Notes: generated by a model not told the origin, from the letters alone. A stretch of 64,000 bases of DNA from Roseibacillus persicicus (GCF_014651675.1 NZ_BMXI01000003.1:319604-383603), one strand, 5' to 3'; shown: positions 42,891-52,575, counted from the stretch's first letter. Made by a program: numbers and translations.

Positions 42891-42950
42891 CCAACCGGAG
42901 AGTCACCTCCCCCTCATCTTGAGGTCACTCTTCGGTTGGCTTTCTTTTTT
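42891..42950 (+). terminator. Long Rho-independent terminator after DUF4331
   Basis: A 19-nt 5' arm (42891-42909) pairs with 42921-42939 with one mismatch and one G-U; the outer part is CCAACCG/CGGTTGG. The loop is 11 nt, and CTTTCTTTTTT follows. It lies 21 bp after the stop codon, so the downstream TPR/sigma unit probably has its own promoter or depends on read-through. Confidence 0.9.
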
Positions 42951-42981
42951 CAACTACCCCAACCCCATCCTTCTTTCCACC

Positions 42982-44238
42982 ATGACCACACGTTCCCTCA
43001 TTGTCCCAACGGTTGCCGCGATCGCAGTTTGGGCTCTCAATCAAGCCTCTGCGCAACCCCAACAATCCCTTTCCGCCCGTGACCTCATTCGCCAAGGCGA
43101 TGCCTTGATGCAGGAAGCGCGCAATACCCTGAGCCACGATTTCGATGCCGCCGAGGAGGCCTATCGCCGGGCTCTTGCCATAGATGAAAAGAACCCCGAG
43201 GCCCTCGTGGGCATGGCGTGGGTATCGAACTCCAATCACGATTTTCCTGCGGGAAAAGTCTGGGCGCAAAAAGCCCTCGCCGAAGACCCGCGCGCCTTGG
43301 AAGCCTATGCCCTGATGGGCGATGGAGCAGTTGAGCTGGGTGACTACGAAGAAGCCTTCGACCATTTTCAGGCTGCTCTCGACATTCGCGGCGACCTTTC
43401 CACCTACAGCCGCGCCGCCCACCTTCTTTGGCTCAATGGCGATGATGACCAAGCCCACACGCTAATGCGGCAAGCCATCAAATCCGGGGGACCTCACCTC
43501 GAGAATGTCGCGTGGTGCCGAGCTGAATTGGCCATGATGCTCCTGAAGGTGAATGACCTGCCCCACGCCCGCAGGGAGGCCGAAGCCGCCGTCAAACTCG
43601 CCCCCCAGAATCCCCGGGCTCTCATCGCAAGAGGTCGCGTCTATCAAGCTGACGAAAAGTATGAAAAAGCGATCGAGAGCTTTCAGCAATCCGCTGCCAT
43701 CACCCCCACCCACGATGCGCTGGCCCCCTTGGCTGAACTGTTTCTACAAACCGGAGAAACCGAAAAAGCCAAAGCCCAAATCGAAGGCGTGGTCAAATTC
43801 CATCTCCCCGGCGCGCATCATCACGGCCACGAAGGCGGGCATCACCATCATCATCACGACCACGGTCATCATCACGAGGCCAGCAGTCAGCTGGCCCTCT
43901 TCCTGGCCGACCACCAACAAAGCTTGAACCTCGCAACCGAGCAGGGCGAGGCGGCCTACAAAGCTTTCCCCAACCTGCACGCGGCTGATTCTCTCGCTTG
44001 GTGCTATTTTCAACAAGGAAAGCTTTCCGAAGCCCAGCGTTACTCGCAATTGGCCTTGCGACTCGGCACCTCCGAGCCTCTCTTCCACTTTCACGCCGGC
44101 ATGATTGAAAAAGGACTCGGTAACGAGGCTGCCGCCCGCAAGCACCTCTCCCACGCCCTGACTCTCAGTCCTTCCTTTCACCCCCGCCACGCTCCCGCCG
44201 CGCGAGTCATCCTTTCCAAGATGGCTTCGAAGTCGTAA
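42982..44238 (+). CDS. Secreted TPR protein with histidine-rich insert
   Basis: A 418-residue protein. Signal peptide about 1-25 (VPTVAAIAVWALNQASA). Tetratricopeptide repeats cover about 30-270 and 300-410 (AEEAYRRALAIDEKNPEALVG, YEEAFDHFQAALDI). Residues about 278-299 form a His cluster (HHHGHEGGHHHHHHDHGHHH) that should bind Zn, Cu or Ni. It is 21 bp ahead of the ECF sigma gene, so envelope stress or metal sensing is a possible theme. ATG 42982 is chosen because it begins the signal peptide. Confidence 0.82.
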   Translation: MTTRSLIVPTVAAIAVWALNQASAQPQQSLSARDLIRQGDALMQEARNTLSHDFDAAEEAYRRALAIDEKNPEALVGMAWVSNSNHDFPAGKVWAQKALAEDPRALEAYALMGDGAVELGDYEEAFDHFQAALDIRGDLSTYSRAAHLLWLNGDDDQAHTLMRQAIKSGGPHLENVAWCRAELAMMLLKVNDLPHARREAEAAVKLAPQNPRALIARGRVYQADEKYEKAIESFQQSAAITPTHDALAPLAELFLQTGETEKAKAQIEGVVKFHLPGAHHHGHEGGHHHHHHDHGHHHEASSQLALFLADHQQSLNLATEQGEAAYKAFPNLHAADSLAWCYFQQGKLSEAQRYSQLALRLGTSEPLFHFHAGMIEKGLGNEAAARKHLSHALTLSPSFHPRHAPAARVILSKMASKS

Positions 44239-44259
44239 ACTTCCACCGCCCCATCACCG

Positions 44260-44835
44260 ATGAGCAACCCATCCACGCCCGAAGACCTCCTTGCTGCCGT
44301 TGCAGGGGGCTCGACCGAGGCCTTCTCCCAGCTCTATGACGAGTTCTCGAGCGCCCTTCTGGGAATCACTCTCGGTATCCTGAAAAATCGGGCTGAGGCT
44401 GAAGAAGCCCTCCAAGACATCTTCGTGACGATTTGGAAAAGCGCGGACAAATATCGTCCCGAACTGGGCAAAGCGAGCACCTGGCTCATCAGCCTCACCC
44501 GCAACCGCGCCATCGATCGGCTGCGAAGCCGGAAACGACGCGACAAGCTGGTGGAAGCAGTCAGTGAGGAAGGCTTTAAGAACATCGATGAGGAATCCCC
44601 CGAGACCCCTCTCATCGCAGCCGAATTGAGCGAGCGGGTTCGCCAAAGCCTGAAAACCCTCCCTGAAGACATGCGCACCGTACTGGAGCTCGCCTTCTTC
44701 CACAGTCTCACCCAGAGCGAAATCTCCGAATACCTGAACCAACCCCTCGGCACGGTCAAATCGCGCATCCGCCGGGCGATGGAACGGGTTCGCACCACTT
44801 TAACCGATATCTCCGATTACCGCACCGAAGCCTAA
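44260..44835 (+). CDS. ECF sigma factor (RpoE/SigK-like, ChrR-linked group)
   Basis: A 191-residue sigma-70 family factor with region 2 (FSQLYDEFSSALLGITLGI, EEALQDIFVTIWKSADKY) and region 4 (LPEDMRTVLELAFF, SQSEISEYLN-like HTH, GTVKSRIRRAMERVR). The downstream ChrR-like gene starts 7 bp later, the arrangement of the ECF11 group whose members respond to singlet oxygen or oxidised lipids. Upstream is the His-rich TPR gene, likely co-regulated. Confidence 0.92.
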   Translation: MSNPSTPEDLLAAVAGGSTEAFSQLYDEFSSALLGITLGILKNRAEAEEALQDIFVTIWKSADKYRPELGKASTWLISLTRNRAIDRLRSRKRRDKLVEAVSEEGFKNIDEESPETPLIAAELSERVRQSLKTLPEDMRTVLELAFFHSLTQSEISEYLNQPLGTVKSRIRRAMERVRTTLTDISDYRTEA

Positions 44836-44842
44836 CAATCTG

Positions 44843-45526
44843 ATGAGCACAAACGAAACAAACCCCACCCCCCCAAGCGATCACGCCGCAGAGCTCTCTG
44901 CGCTGACCGGGCTCAATGCCCTCGATGGGACCGACTCCGCAGCGTTGGCGAATTGCCATCAATGCCCCCTCGGCCAGGCCATCCTCGCTTCGCAAGGTTT
45001 CGATGAATGCGTAGCTACTATGACTGCAACCTACTACCCCCCCGTTCAACCCTCCCCCAGTCTTAAGAGTCAAATCTTTGCCGCCATCGGCGAACAAGAA
45101 CCCGGCACCGAACCCGAAGCGCCCAAGAAGCAGGAAGGCGGCGGCTATCACTTCATTGGCAACGAAGAAGGCGAATGGAAAACCCTCCCGGGTGGCAAGA
45201 TTCGTCTCAAGACCCTCTCCGACCTCCCCGAGGCCAGCCACACTACCATTCTGTTAGAAGCCGATCCCGGCGCCGTCTTTCTCCCCCACGCCCACGAAGG
45301 GATGGAGGAAATCGTGCTGCTGAGTGGCGACTTGGATACTCTGGGACGCCGGCTGGTAGCAGGAGATTATCTGCGCCACGACCCCAACACCCTCCACGCC
45401 AAAGCAGTGTCGGAAAACGGTTGCCGAGCGCTTCTCATCACCGCGCGCGAAAATCATCCCCGCCGCGCCATCAGCGCCTACAACGAGTTGAAGAACCTCG
45501 TGAAAGGCCTCACTCAAAAGAGCTGA
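44843..45526 (+). CDS. ChrR-like cupin anti-sigma factor
   Basis: A 227-residue protein. The N-terminal part (about 1-80) holds a short Cys pair (ANCHQC) instead of the usual H-x3-C-x2-C zinc anti-sigma motif. The C-terminal ChrR-type cupin (about 90-215) has LPHAHEGMEEIVLLSG with the metal-binding His and Glu. Together with the adjacent ECF sigma gene it forms a regulatory pair, the cupin sensing an oxidant or ligand and releasing sigma. A hairpin follows at 45541-45564. Confidence 0.82.
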   Translation: MSTNETNPTPPSDHAAELSALTGLNALDGTDSAALANCHQCPLGQAILASQGFDECVATMTATYYPPVQPSPSLKSQIFAAIGEQEPGTEPEAPKKQEGGGYHFIGNEEGEWKTLPGGKIRLKTLSDLPEASHTTILLEADPGAVFLPHAHEGMEEIVLLSGDLDTLGRRLVAGDYLRHDPNTLHAKAVSENGCRALLITARENHPRRAISAYNELKNLVKGLTQKS

Positions 45527-45540
45527 GGGAAGGCCAAGGC

Positions 45541-45564
45541 GAGAGAGCTTTCGCAAGCTCTCTG
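45541..45564. terminator. Hairpin between convergent chrR-like and pckG genes
   Basis: AGAGAGCTT (45542-45550) and AAGCTCTCT (45555-45563) form a perfect 9-bp stem with TCGC loop. It lies midway between the two stop codons, as expected of a shared terminator, but no long T-tract follows on either strand. Confidence 0.5.
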
Positions 45565-45586
45565 CGCTCCGGAACTTTGCCTCCAA

Positions 45587-47413
45587 TTACGCCAAACGCG
45601 CGGTGGCCAACTCCTTCTGGAAGACGAGTTCTTTCGGGAGGTGATCGTAGAGATTGAGGTAGTGCTCCGCCTGGGAAGCGAGTTCCGATTTCCACTCTTC
45701 CGAGTCGTAGCGCATCACGGCCTCAAATTGTTCCTCGGAGAAACCATCGAGGTCTTCGGTATTGAAATCCGCAAAGCGAGGAGTCCACCCAATCTGGGTC
45801 TCGTGGCCTGGGATGCGACCGTGGCAACGCTCCGTAATCCACTCCAGGACCCGCATGTTTTCACCAAACCCGGGCCAAAGGAAATTGCCCTCGTCATCGA
45901 GACGGAACCAGTTGACGTGGAAGAGGCGGGGAACATTTTTCATCTGTCCGCGCATGTCGAGCCAGTGATGGAGATACTCCCCGGCGTTGTAACCGATGAA
46001 AGGAAGCATCGCCATCGGGTCGCGGCGCACCTGCTTTTTCAGGCCAATGGCTGCTGCGGTGGTTTCCGATCCCATGGTGGCGCCGAGATAGACGCCGTGC
46101 GACCAGTTGAAGGCTTGGAAAACGAGCGGCATGGTCGAGGGACGGCGGCCACCGAAGATGATGGCGGAAACCGGAACCCCATCCGGATCCTGCCACTTGG
46201 GATCAATGGTGGGACATTGCTCGGCGGGGGCGGTGAAACGTGAGTTCGGGTGGGCGGCCGGAGTTTCGCTCTCGGGCGTCCAGTCATTGCCTTTCCAGTC
46301 GATGAGATGCGCCGGCTTCTCCTTGGTCAACCCTTCCCACCAGACGTCACCGTCATCAGTGAGCGCCACGTTGGTAAAGATGCAGTTCTCCTTCATCGAG
46401 TCCATCGCGATGGGATTCGTTTGATAGGAAGTGCCGGGGGCCACGCCGAAGTACCCGGTCTCGGGATTGATGGCATGCAAGGAACCGTCCTCATGCGGCC
46501 AAAGCCAGGCAATGTCGTCGCCCACGATGGTGGTCTTCCAACCCTTCTTGGCGTAACTTTCGGGTGGAACGAGCATGGCCAAATTGGTCTTTCCGCAGGC
46601 ACTTGGGAAAGCACCCGTGACATAAGTCTTTTCTCCCTCGGGAGACTCCAGTCCCAGAATCAACATGTGCTCGGCCATCCAGTTGTGCTCCTGCGCGATG
46701 ACTGAAGCAATGCGAAGCGCGAGGCACTTTTTCCCTAACAGCGCATTCCCGCCATAGCCTGAACCATAAGACCAAATCTCGCGGGTTTCGGGGAAGTGAC
46801 AGATGTATTTGTCGTCGTTGCAGGGCCAGGGAATGTCCTCCACGCCCTCGGTCAGCGGCATCCCACTGGAGTGTGCACAGGGGATGAACATGCCATGCCC
46901 GTGACGAACTTCCGGAGCGGTGCCGGCCTTTTCATCCTCCAACTGCTTCAGGATATGGCTGCCCATATGGGTCATGATGCGCATGTTGGTCACCACGTAA
47001 GGCGAGTCGGTCACCTGCACTCCAATCTTGGCGAGGGGCGAGCTCGGTGGACCCATGCAAAACGGAATCACATACATGGTGCGCCCTTCCATGCTGCCCG
47101 CGAACTTTTCATGCATCTTGGCCAGCATCTCCCGGGACTCCGCCCAGTTGTTCGTAGGTCCTGCCTGCACCGGACGACGCGTGCAGATGAAGGTCCGGTC
47201 CTCGACCCGGGCAACGTCACCGGGACTGGAACGAGCTAGGAATGAGTTCGGCCGCAACTCGGGATTGAGCCGGGTGAAAGTGCCTTTTTTAACCAAGAGA
47301 TTGGTCAGCCGATCCCACTCTTCCTGCGAGCCATCGCACCACTCGACGTTGGCGGGTTGGCAAAGGTCGGTCATCTTCTGGATCCAATTGGCAAGTGCGG
47401 GGTGTGAAGTCAT
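45587..47413 (-). CDS. pckG: Phosphoenolpyruvate carboxykinase (GTP)
   Basis: A 608-residue GTP-dependent PEPCK, converting oxaloacetate and GTP to phosphoenolpyruvate, the first committed step of gluconeogenesis. [14 protein letters not shown] is the kinase-1 (P-loop) motif with the family cysteine, [13 protein letters not shown] the kinase-2/metal-binding region, and [20 protein letters not shown] is typical of the GTP class. Length matches the family (about 600). A minus-strand small-membrane gene ends 197 bp upstream of it. Confidence 0.96.
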   Translation of the reverse strand: MTSHPALANWIQKMTDLCQPANVEWCDGSQEEWDRLTNLLVKKGTFTRLNPELRPNSFLARSSPGDVARVEDRTFICTRRPVQAGPTNNWAESREMLAKMHEKFAGSMEGRTMYVIPFCMGPPSSPLAKIGVQVTDSPYVVTNMRIMTHMGSHILKQLEDEKAGTAPEVRHGHGMFIPCAHSSGMPLTEGVEDIPWPCNDDKYICHFPETREIWSYGSGYGGNALLGKKCLALRIASVIAQEHNWMAEHMLILGLESPEGEKTYVTGAFPSACGKTNLAMLVPPESYAKKGWKTTIVGDDIAWLWPHEDGSLHAINPETGYFGVAPGTSYQTNPIAMDSMKENCIFTNVALTDDGDVWWEGLTKEKPAHLIDWKGNDWTPESETPAAHPNSRFTAPAEQCPTIDPKWQDPDGVPVSAIIFGGRRPSTMPLVFQAFNWSHGVYLGATMGSETTAAAIGLKKQVRRDPMAMLPFIGYNAGEYLHHWLDMRGQMKNVPRLFHVNWFRLDDEGNFLWPGFGENMRVLEWITERCHGRIPGHETQIGWTPRFADFNTEDLDGFSEEQFEAVMRYDSEEWKSELASQAEHYLNLYDHLPKELVFQKELATARLA

Positions 47414-47551
47414 AGAGGTGTTCTAACGGGCTAGGGCAGTTTTGGCAAAGAGCCATTCCCACCGTGACGAAATTGACTCTAGCGTCCCCCATGCCAAATG
47501 ACTCCGCACCCCTTGTGGTCGTTGGCTCAGCCTTTGCTCACTATCTATGAC

Positions 47552-47588
47552 AAAGCCGCCCCCCGCGAAGGGGACGGCTTTTGTGTTT
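47552..47588 (+). terminator. Strong hairpin terminator without an obvious plus-strand gene
   Basis: AAAGCCG (47553-47558 region) pairs with CGGCTTTT, with an inner CCCC/GGGG stem around GCGAA; TTTTGTGTTT follows on the plus strand. No plus-strand gene precedes it (pckG begins at 47413 on the minus strand). It could end a short plus-strand RNA from 47430-47550, or serve the minus-strand gene ending at 47611, for which the T-run is weaker. Confidence 0.6.
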
Positions 47589-47610
47589 CATGCAGCAGAA
47601 AGAGTTGAGG

Positions 47611-47829
47611 CTATTGCACTACCGTTTCGGTCTCGGTGGTGCTTTCGCCACCGGACGCTTCGGTCTTGCGGGTTTGGACGACCTTTCCCGCGACTGAAGT
47701 GATGGCGATTCCGGTGGTGATGAGACCGATCACGACTAGCCAGATCTGAGGAACTCCCAGAGCCATTGCTCCATAAAGAATTCCGACGATAACAAGAAGA
47801 GAGCCAATGAGATATGCTGCGATTTTCAT
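47611..47829 (-). CDS. Small two-helix membrane protein
   Basis: A 72-residue protein starting MKIAAYLIGSLLVIVGILYG, with two hydrophobic helices (about 3-23 and 27-45) and a polar Thr/Glu-rich tail. The frame extends to 47895, but ATG 47829 starts the first helix. It may be a small stress or envelope protein; no family recognised. The 210-bp region to 48039 contains nothing I can assign. Confidence 0.55.
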   Translation of the reverse strand: MKIAAYLIGSLLVIVGILYGAMALGVPQIWLVVIGLITTGIAITSVAGKVVQTRKTEASGGESTTETETVVQ

Positions 47830-48039
47830 ATCAACTCTTTTAGCCTGAATAGTGCCAACCCTCGTTCCAAGGCGCGCCAACCCTTGTCGTTTCAACGAAA
47901 ACGGAGGCGAATGGCATCAACCAATCGCTTTCCTCAACCTCCTATAATACCCTCTTACCGTGCGTTCTGAATTCTGCGCCGTGCAAATCACACGCTATCA
48001 GCGGCATCAACGGACTCTCTCGTCCACCGGACGGCAACC

Positions 48040-48642
48040 TTAGTGATTGATCACCGCTTGCACCCCATCACTTCCCTGTTTCGCCAAGAATTGCACCACC
48101 GCTGGCGTTACCAAGGCATCGATGACGAGGTGGACTCGTGAAATGTCGCTGCCATTGAAAACGGAGTGAGGTTCGCTCAGGCGAAGATACCAGCATTCGC
48201 CAGCCTTCATCCTCACGAGAGAACCATTGAGACGGAATTCCACCAACTCGCTGGTGCGAACCGGGATGTGCAACCGGATGGTTCCGTCTTCCAAGGAAAG
48301 GTCATGATCGCAATGCTCCTTAATTTTCGAACCGGGCGAAAGAGACATCAGGCGGACTGCCGAGAGCTCAAAGGGAAACTCCGCGAGCACCGATTGGATG
48401 TAGGGACAAGATGCAAGAAAGGGAGTATCCGCCCAGTCCTCACACGTCGGATCGGAGTAGGCCATCATCACGGGATGCTCCGCATGGGCCGGACCGCGCA
48501 GCGGAAGCACATCCCACGAGCCCTCGTAGTTCTGCGTGACAAAATGGGCGATCCAATCCGAGGCCTCCAACCGCTGCAAATCCTCAAGAAGCTTTGCGGG
48601 CGAAAACTGAAGTTGAAGCTGGAGACGATCAGGTAGAGTCAT
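48040..48642 (-). CDS. Aspartyl/asparaginyl beta-hydroxylase-like dioxygenase
   Basis: A 200-residue protein of the Asp/Asn beta-hydroxylase family (Fe(II)/2-oxoglutarate dioxygenases). The HxD metal motif appears in IKEHCDHDLSLEDGTIRLHIPVR near 105-128, with the distal His in SEPHSVFNGSDISRVHLVID near 160-178. ATG 48642 lies 7 bp after the DUF1501 stop, so it is probably third in an operon with the DUF1501 and PSCyt genes. The reason for this pairing is unclear. Confidence 0.8.
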   Translation of the reverse strand: MTLPDRLQLQLQFSPAKLLEDLQRLEASDWIAHFVTQNYEGSWDVLPLRGPAHAEHPVMMAYSDPTCEDWADTPFLASCPYIQSVLAEFPFELSAVRLMSLSPGSKIKEHCDHDLSLEDGTIRLHIPVRTSELVEFRLNGSLVRMKAGECWYLRLSEPHSVFNGSDISRVHLVIDALVTPAVVQFLAKQGSDGVQAVINH

Positions 48643-48649
48643 GCGACCC

Positions 48650-49981
48650 CTAAGCAAACACCTCGTGCGCCACATTGCCAGCCACATCAGTCAGCCGGAA
48701 GTCGCGACCATTGTGACGATAGGTCAGGCGTTTGTGATCCAGACCGAGTGCATGCAGAATAGTCGCGTGAAAGTCGTGGGTGTGAACATGTCCTTCGATG
48801 ACCTTGCTACCACTCTCGTCAGTGGCCCCATGGACATAGCCGCGCTTGGTTCCACCGCCAGCCAGCCAAGTGGTGAAGGCCTTGCTGTGGTGATTGCGCC
48901 CCTTGCTCCCTTCGGCGCGCGGAGTGCGGCCGAATTCCGAGCACCAAATCACCAGCGTCTCATCTAACAGACCACGCTGCTTTAGATCCTTCAAGAGACC
49001 GGCAATGGGTCGATCGATGGCATTGGCCAAAGGTTGGTGGCTCAGGATATTGCCATGAGCCCCATCCCAGTTGTTGTGGGATCCGGTATCGAAAAGCTCC
49101 ACAAAACGCACCCCCGATTCAACCAGACGCCGCGCGGCGAGGCACTGCCAGGCAAAGGTTTCGGTCGCGGAGTTGGTTAATCCGTAGAGCTCCTTGGTGG
49201 CCTGACTCTCGCGGGCAAAGTCGAAAATAGTGGGAGCCGCCAACTCCATGCTGGCCGCAGTCTCGAAGGATTGTTGCCGGGCCAGCAGATCATTGTCCGG
49301 ACGGGTGGCGGCATGGCTGGCATTGAGACCCGCCAGCATGTTCAACAAGGCCGGTTGGGTCGCCCCCCGGATGGGCTTGAGATTGCGAATAGGCTCCACC
49401 CCGGGGCGGGCATGCACGCCCTGGTGACTGGCGGGCAGAAAGTTGGAGTCCCACGCCAGCGACCCCGCATAGGAAGGCTCCTTCGACAGCACGATGTGCC
49501 CGGGCAAGTTGGGATTGGAGGTCCCCAAGGCATAACTAATCCATGAACCTAAACTCGGCCGAGGCGAAGTCACCGATCCCGTGTGCATCCCGAGGGTCGC
49601 AGCAGTGTGGTTGTTGTGGTCCCCGTGCATGGAACGAATCAAGGTGATATCGTCAATACAATTGGAGACCTCGGGAAACAGGTCGGTGGTGAGGGTGCCG
49701 TTCTTTCCTTTGCGCGAAGCTTCCCAAGGACTCGGCAAATACTTGCCCTCCAACTTGTCCAAGTCGGGCTTGGGATCGAAGGAATCCACATGCGAAACTC
49801 CTCCTGAGAGAAAGATCATAATCACATTCTTCGCCCGGGGCGCAAAGTGCGGAACGAGCTCGGGCTTCGGCCCCATACGCGCGAAGGCATGCCCTCCGAA
49901 ACCCATGGCCGCAGCAGCGGCACCACCGGAACGGAGGAAGGAACGACGGGAAAAGTGAGGACTGGCTTGGAGATGTTTCAT
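48650..49981 (-). CDS. DUF1501 Tat-exported protein
   Basis: A 443-residue DUF1501 protein, a sulfatase-like alkaline-phosphatase-fold family typical of Planctomycetes and Verrucomicrobia. The Tat signal is HFSRRSFLRSGGAAAAAMGF. Family blocks: VIMIFLSGGVSHVDSFDPKP near 52, HTGSVTSPRPSLGSW near 132, VIWCSEFGRTPRAE near 345 and GRNHHSKAFTTWLAGGG. It is 15 bp after the DUF1549/DUF1553 gene, its usual partner. The reaction is not established. Confidence 0.92.
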   Translation of the reverse strand: MKHLQASPHFSRRSFLRSGGAAAAAMGFGGHAFARMGPKPELVPHFAPRAKNVIMIFLSGGVSHVDSFDPKPDLDKLEGKYLPSPWEASRKGKNGTLTTDLFPEVSNCIDDITLIRSMHGDHNNHTAATLGMHTGSVTSPRPSLGSWISYALGTSNPNLPGHIVLSKEPSYAGSLAWDSNFLPASHQGVHARPGVEPIRNLKPIRGATQPALLNMLAGLNASHAATRPDNDLLARQQSFETAASMELAAPTIFDFARESQATKELYGLTNSATETFAWQCLAARRLVESGVRFVELFDTGSHNNWDGAHGNILSHQPLANAIDRPIAGLLKDLKQRGLLDETLVIWCSEFGRTPRAEGSKGRNHHSKAFTTWLAGGGTKRGYVHGATDESGSKVIEGHVHTHDFHATILHALGLDHKRLTYRHNGRDFRLTDVAGNVAHEVFA

Positions 49982-49996
49982 GAGATGAAATTGATT

Positions 49997-52309
49997 TTAT
50001 TCGAGGTAAGCAAACTCGTTACTGAGCAGAAGGGCCTGCGCGACCGTCTGCCACTTTGCGGCTTCACTCTCTCCCTCGAGCTCTTGAAGACTCTTTGTTA
50101 AAAAATTGCGCTCGTCTTCATTCGGGTCGCGCAAATAGGCGAGGCGGTAGGCGGCAGCGACTCGCTCGGAGTCGTTCTCCCCCGCCGCCATGATGCGCTT
50201 CGCAAAGTCATCGGCAAAGCTGTGCATGCGGGGATTATTGAGGAGATAGAGCGCTTGCACTGGCACCGTGCTGGTGCGCCGCATCCCGGTCGATTGAGTG
50301 GGATCAGCAGCATCGAACAAGGAAAGAAATTCCTGCTGCCGGATGCGCGAGGTCATCAGGAAGATACTGCGGAAATTGTGCTCGAAGCTGTCTTCGAATG
50401 GCTTGTGCTGGGTAAAGTTCGCCTCACCTAATTTCGGGAAAGGATGGCGTCCCGGATTCTTGAGGTCCAGCTGGCCAGCGACGGTGAGGGCCGAATCGCG
50501 CAACTCTTCGGCAGTGAGACGACGACGGTCGAAGCGCCACCACAGAGTGTTTGCGGTATCGGTCACCGGCCCCTCTTCATCGGGACGCCATGCCTGTTGG
50601 TAGGTCGCGGATTGCAGAATCATTCGGTTCAGCGCCTTGATCGACCAACCCGACTCAATGAAGACCCCCGTAAGGTAATCCAACAGCTCGGGGTGAGTCG
50701 GCAACGCTCCCGACATCCCGACATTGTTCGGAGTGGCAGCCAGCGCCGGACCAAAGTGCCAGCCCCAGACCCGGTTCACGATCACCCGCGCAGTGAGAGG
50801 ATTTTCGTCGGAAGCAATCCACTCCGCAAGCTGCAAGCGCCCGCTCTCGCCCTCGGGGATTTGCGGTGTTTTTCCTCCAGAAATGACAGTGAGAAAGCCT
50901 CGCGGAACGACCGGTCCCCGGCGCTTGGGATTGCCCTTCAGATGGATTGGCACGTCGTGCCCCTTGCCAGTCTCGCGCACCCCAAAGGCCAGTTCGGCCA
51001 GACTCTCTTGCTCCTTCAGATCCTCCACGATCTCTTTCCCCACCCCCTTGGTCAAACTGATGCGACCCGCTTCCAGAATCCTTTCATACACCGACTTGTT
51101 AATCTCATCAACCCGTTCATTGATCGCGGGGTCGGAAGTCGTCGGGACCAGGTTGAAAGGAACCTGCCGCCCCTCCCGCCCCGCGTAGGGATAGCGGATG
51201 GAGTCGAAGTATCCGTAGAAGCCATAGTAGTCCGAGGCTGGGATAGGATCGAACTTGTGGTTGTGGCACTTGGCGCAGGACATTTGCATCCCGAGAAACG
51301 CCTGCCCCATCGCGTCGATGGTATCCCCAATCACCAGCGGGATATCGTTTTTCAGATCGTCACAAAAGCGCACCGAATTGGCGATGAAGCTCGTGGCGAT
51401 CACCCTCCGCCGATAGAGGTCTTCGTCCTCTCCGGAGTCCATCAAGTCCCCCGCCAACTGCTCTTTGATAAACTCGTCGAAGGGCAGATCCTCATTGAAA
51501 GCCCGAATGACATAATCGCGATAGAGCGACATTTGGGGAATGGGAAAGTCGGCATTGTCTCCCGCGGTATCGGAGTAGCGCGCCACATCCAACCAGTGCC
51601 GTCCCCACTTGCGTCCATACTCGGGCGAGGCCAGATATTGCTCGATGAGTGCGGCCTCTTGATTTTGCTGGCCCAACTCCATCTCAGCCTCAGTTGGAGG
51701 CAGGCCGGTGAGTCCGTAGCTCAGGCGACGCACCAATTCATGCGGCTTCGCTTTCTGTCCCGGATCGACCGAATATTCCTCCAGTTTCGAGGCAATGAAC
51801 CGGTCGATATCAGTGCGGGCCCACTGCTCCCACACCGGTGACTTCAGCTTGGGAACCTCCACTTTGGCAAGGGGCTGATAGGCCCAATGCGAGGCTCCTT
51901 TTTCGGCCTCGCTGAGAGGTTCCGGCGCCGTGCGCGCGCTCTCCGGCCAATGGGCACCATCCGCCACCCACTTGGTGAGATGGGCCACCTCTTCCTTGGA
52001 AAGAGCGGATGAGTCCTTGGGCGGCATCTGCGTCTCCTTGTCCTTGCGGGAGACCGCTTTGATCAGTCCGCTGGCCTTGGGGTCGCCCGGGACAATGGCC
52101 GTGCCACTATCTCCGCCTTTCAAAAGTCCCGCCAGAGAGTCGACCACCAAGCCGCCCTTGGCCTCCTCGCCCACATGCGAGTGGCAATCGTAGCAGGCCG
52201 TTTGCAAGATGGGGGCGATGGTCTCGATAAAGAACTGATCACGGTCCGAAGCCGACCCCAAAACGAAAGAAGCCGACCCCAGAAAAAGAGCAATGGAACG
52301 TTGAATATC
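49997..52309 (-). CDS. Planctomycete-type cytochrome (PSCyt1, DUF1549, DUF1553)
   Basis: A 770-residue exported protein. After a signal peptide (about 1-21) comes the PSCyt1 haem domain with CYDCH, then the DUF1549 domain (WLDVARYSDTAG near 245; DFPIPQMSLYRDYVIRAFN), a CxxCH-like CAKCHNHKFDP site, and DUF1553 (ARVIVNRVWGWHFG, WSIKALNRMILQS, RRLTAEELRDSAL). The frame continues to a TTG at 52354; I prefer the GTG at 52309, which gives a conventional signal peptide. This region also has a short direct repeat (GAAGCCGACCCC twice). It forms an operon with DUF1501. Confidence 0.88.
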   Translation of the reverse strand, partial: DIQRSIALFLGSASFVLGSASDRDQFFIETIAPILQTACYDCHSHVGEEAKGGLVVDSLAGLLKGGDSGTAIVPGDPKASGLIKAVSRKDKETQMPPKDSSALSKEEVAHLTKWVADGAHWPESARTAPEPLSEAEKGASHWAYQPLAKVEVPKLKSPVWEQWARTDIDRFIASKLEEYSVDPGQKAKPHELVRRLSYGLTGLPPTEAEMELGQQNQEAALIEQYLASPEYGRKWGRHWLDVARYSDTAGDNADFPIPQMSLYRDYVIRAFNEDLPFDEFIKEQLAGDLMDSGEDEDLYRRRVIATSFIANSVRFCDDLKNDIPLVIGDTIDAMGQAFLGMQMSCAKCHNHKFDPIPASDYYGFYGYFDSIRYPYAGREGRQVPFNLVPTTSDPAINERVDEINKSVYERILEAGRISLTKGVGKEIVEDLKEQESLAELAFGVRETGKGHDVPIHLKGNPKRRGPVVPRGFLTVISGGKTPQIPEGESGRLQLAEWIASDENPLTARVIVNRVWGWHFGPALAATPNNVGMSGALPTHPELLDYLTGVFIESGWSIKALNRMILQSATYQQAWRPDEEGPVTDTANTLWWRFDRRRLTAEELRDSALTVAGQLDLKNPGRHPFPKLGEANFTQHKPFEDSFEHNFRSIFLMTSRIRQQEFLSLFDAADPTQSTGMRRTSTVPVQALYLLNNPRMHSFADDFAKRIMAAGENDSERVAAAYRLAYLRDPNEDERNFLTKSLQELEGESEAAKWQTVAQALLLSNEFAYLE

Positions 52310-52575
52310 CACGAGCCGATCAAACGAAAAATTAGAGTGGACCCTTTCACCCAAAAAAGCTTCTAATCCCTTTATTCAGAAACGATAGAGAGCAATTCCA
52401 TCGCCTTCGAAACCAGGGTAAAGAGATATACTTCCGCTGAATCGAAATTGGACTGGATATTTCGTATTTGTTGCAAAAAAGGCGAGATTTTCGTCTCTTT
52501 CCTCCCTCAAGTTGTTCCACGACCGAACTGGGTCACAAGACCGCTTGCTCTTCGAAATTTACTCTGACGCCCACA

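Noticed and set aside
52230-52290. GAAGCCGACCCC direct repeat considered as an attachment site or IS end
   Set aside because: Only 12 bp, lies in the signal-peptide coding region, no inverted repeats or transposase nearby.
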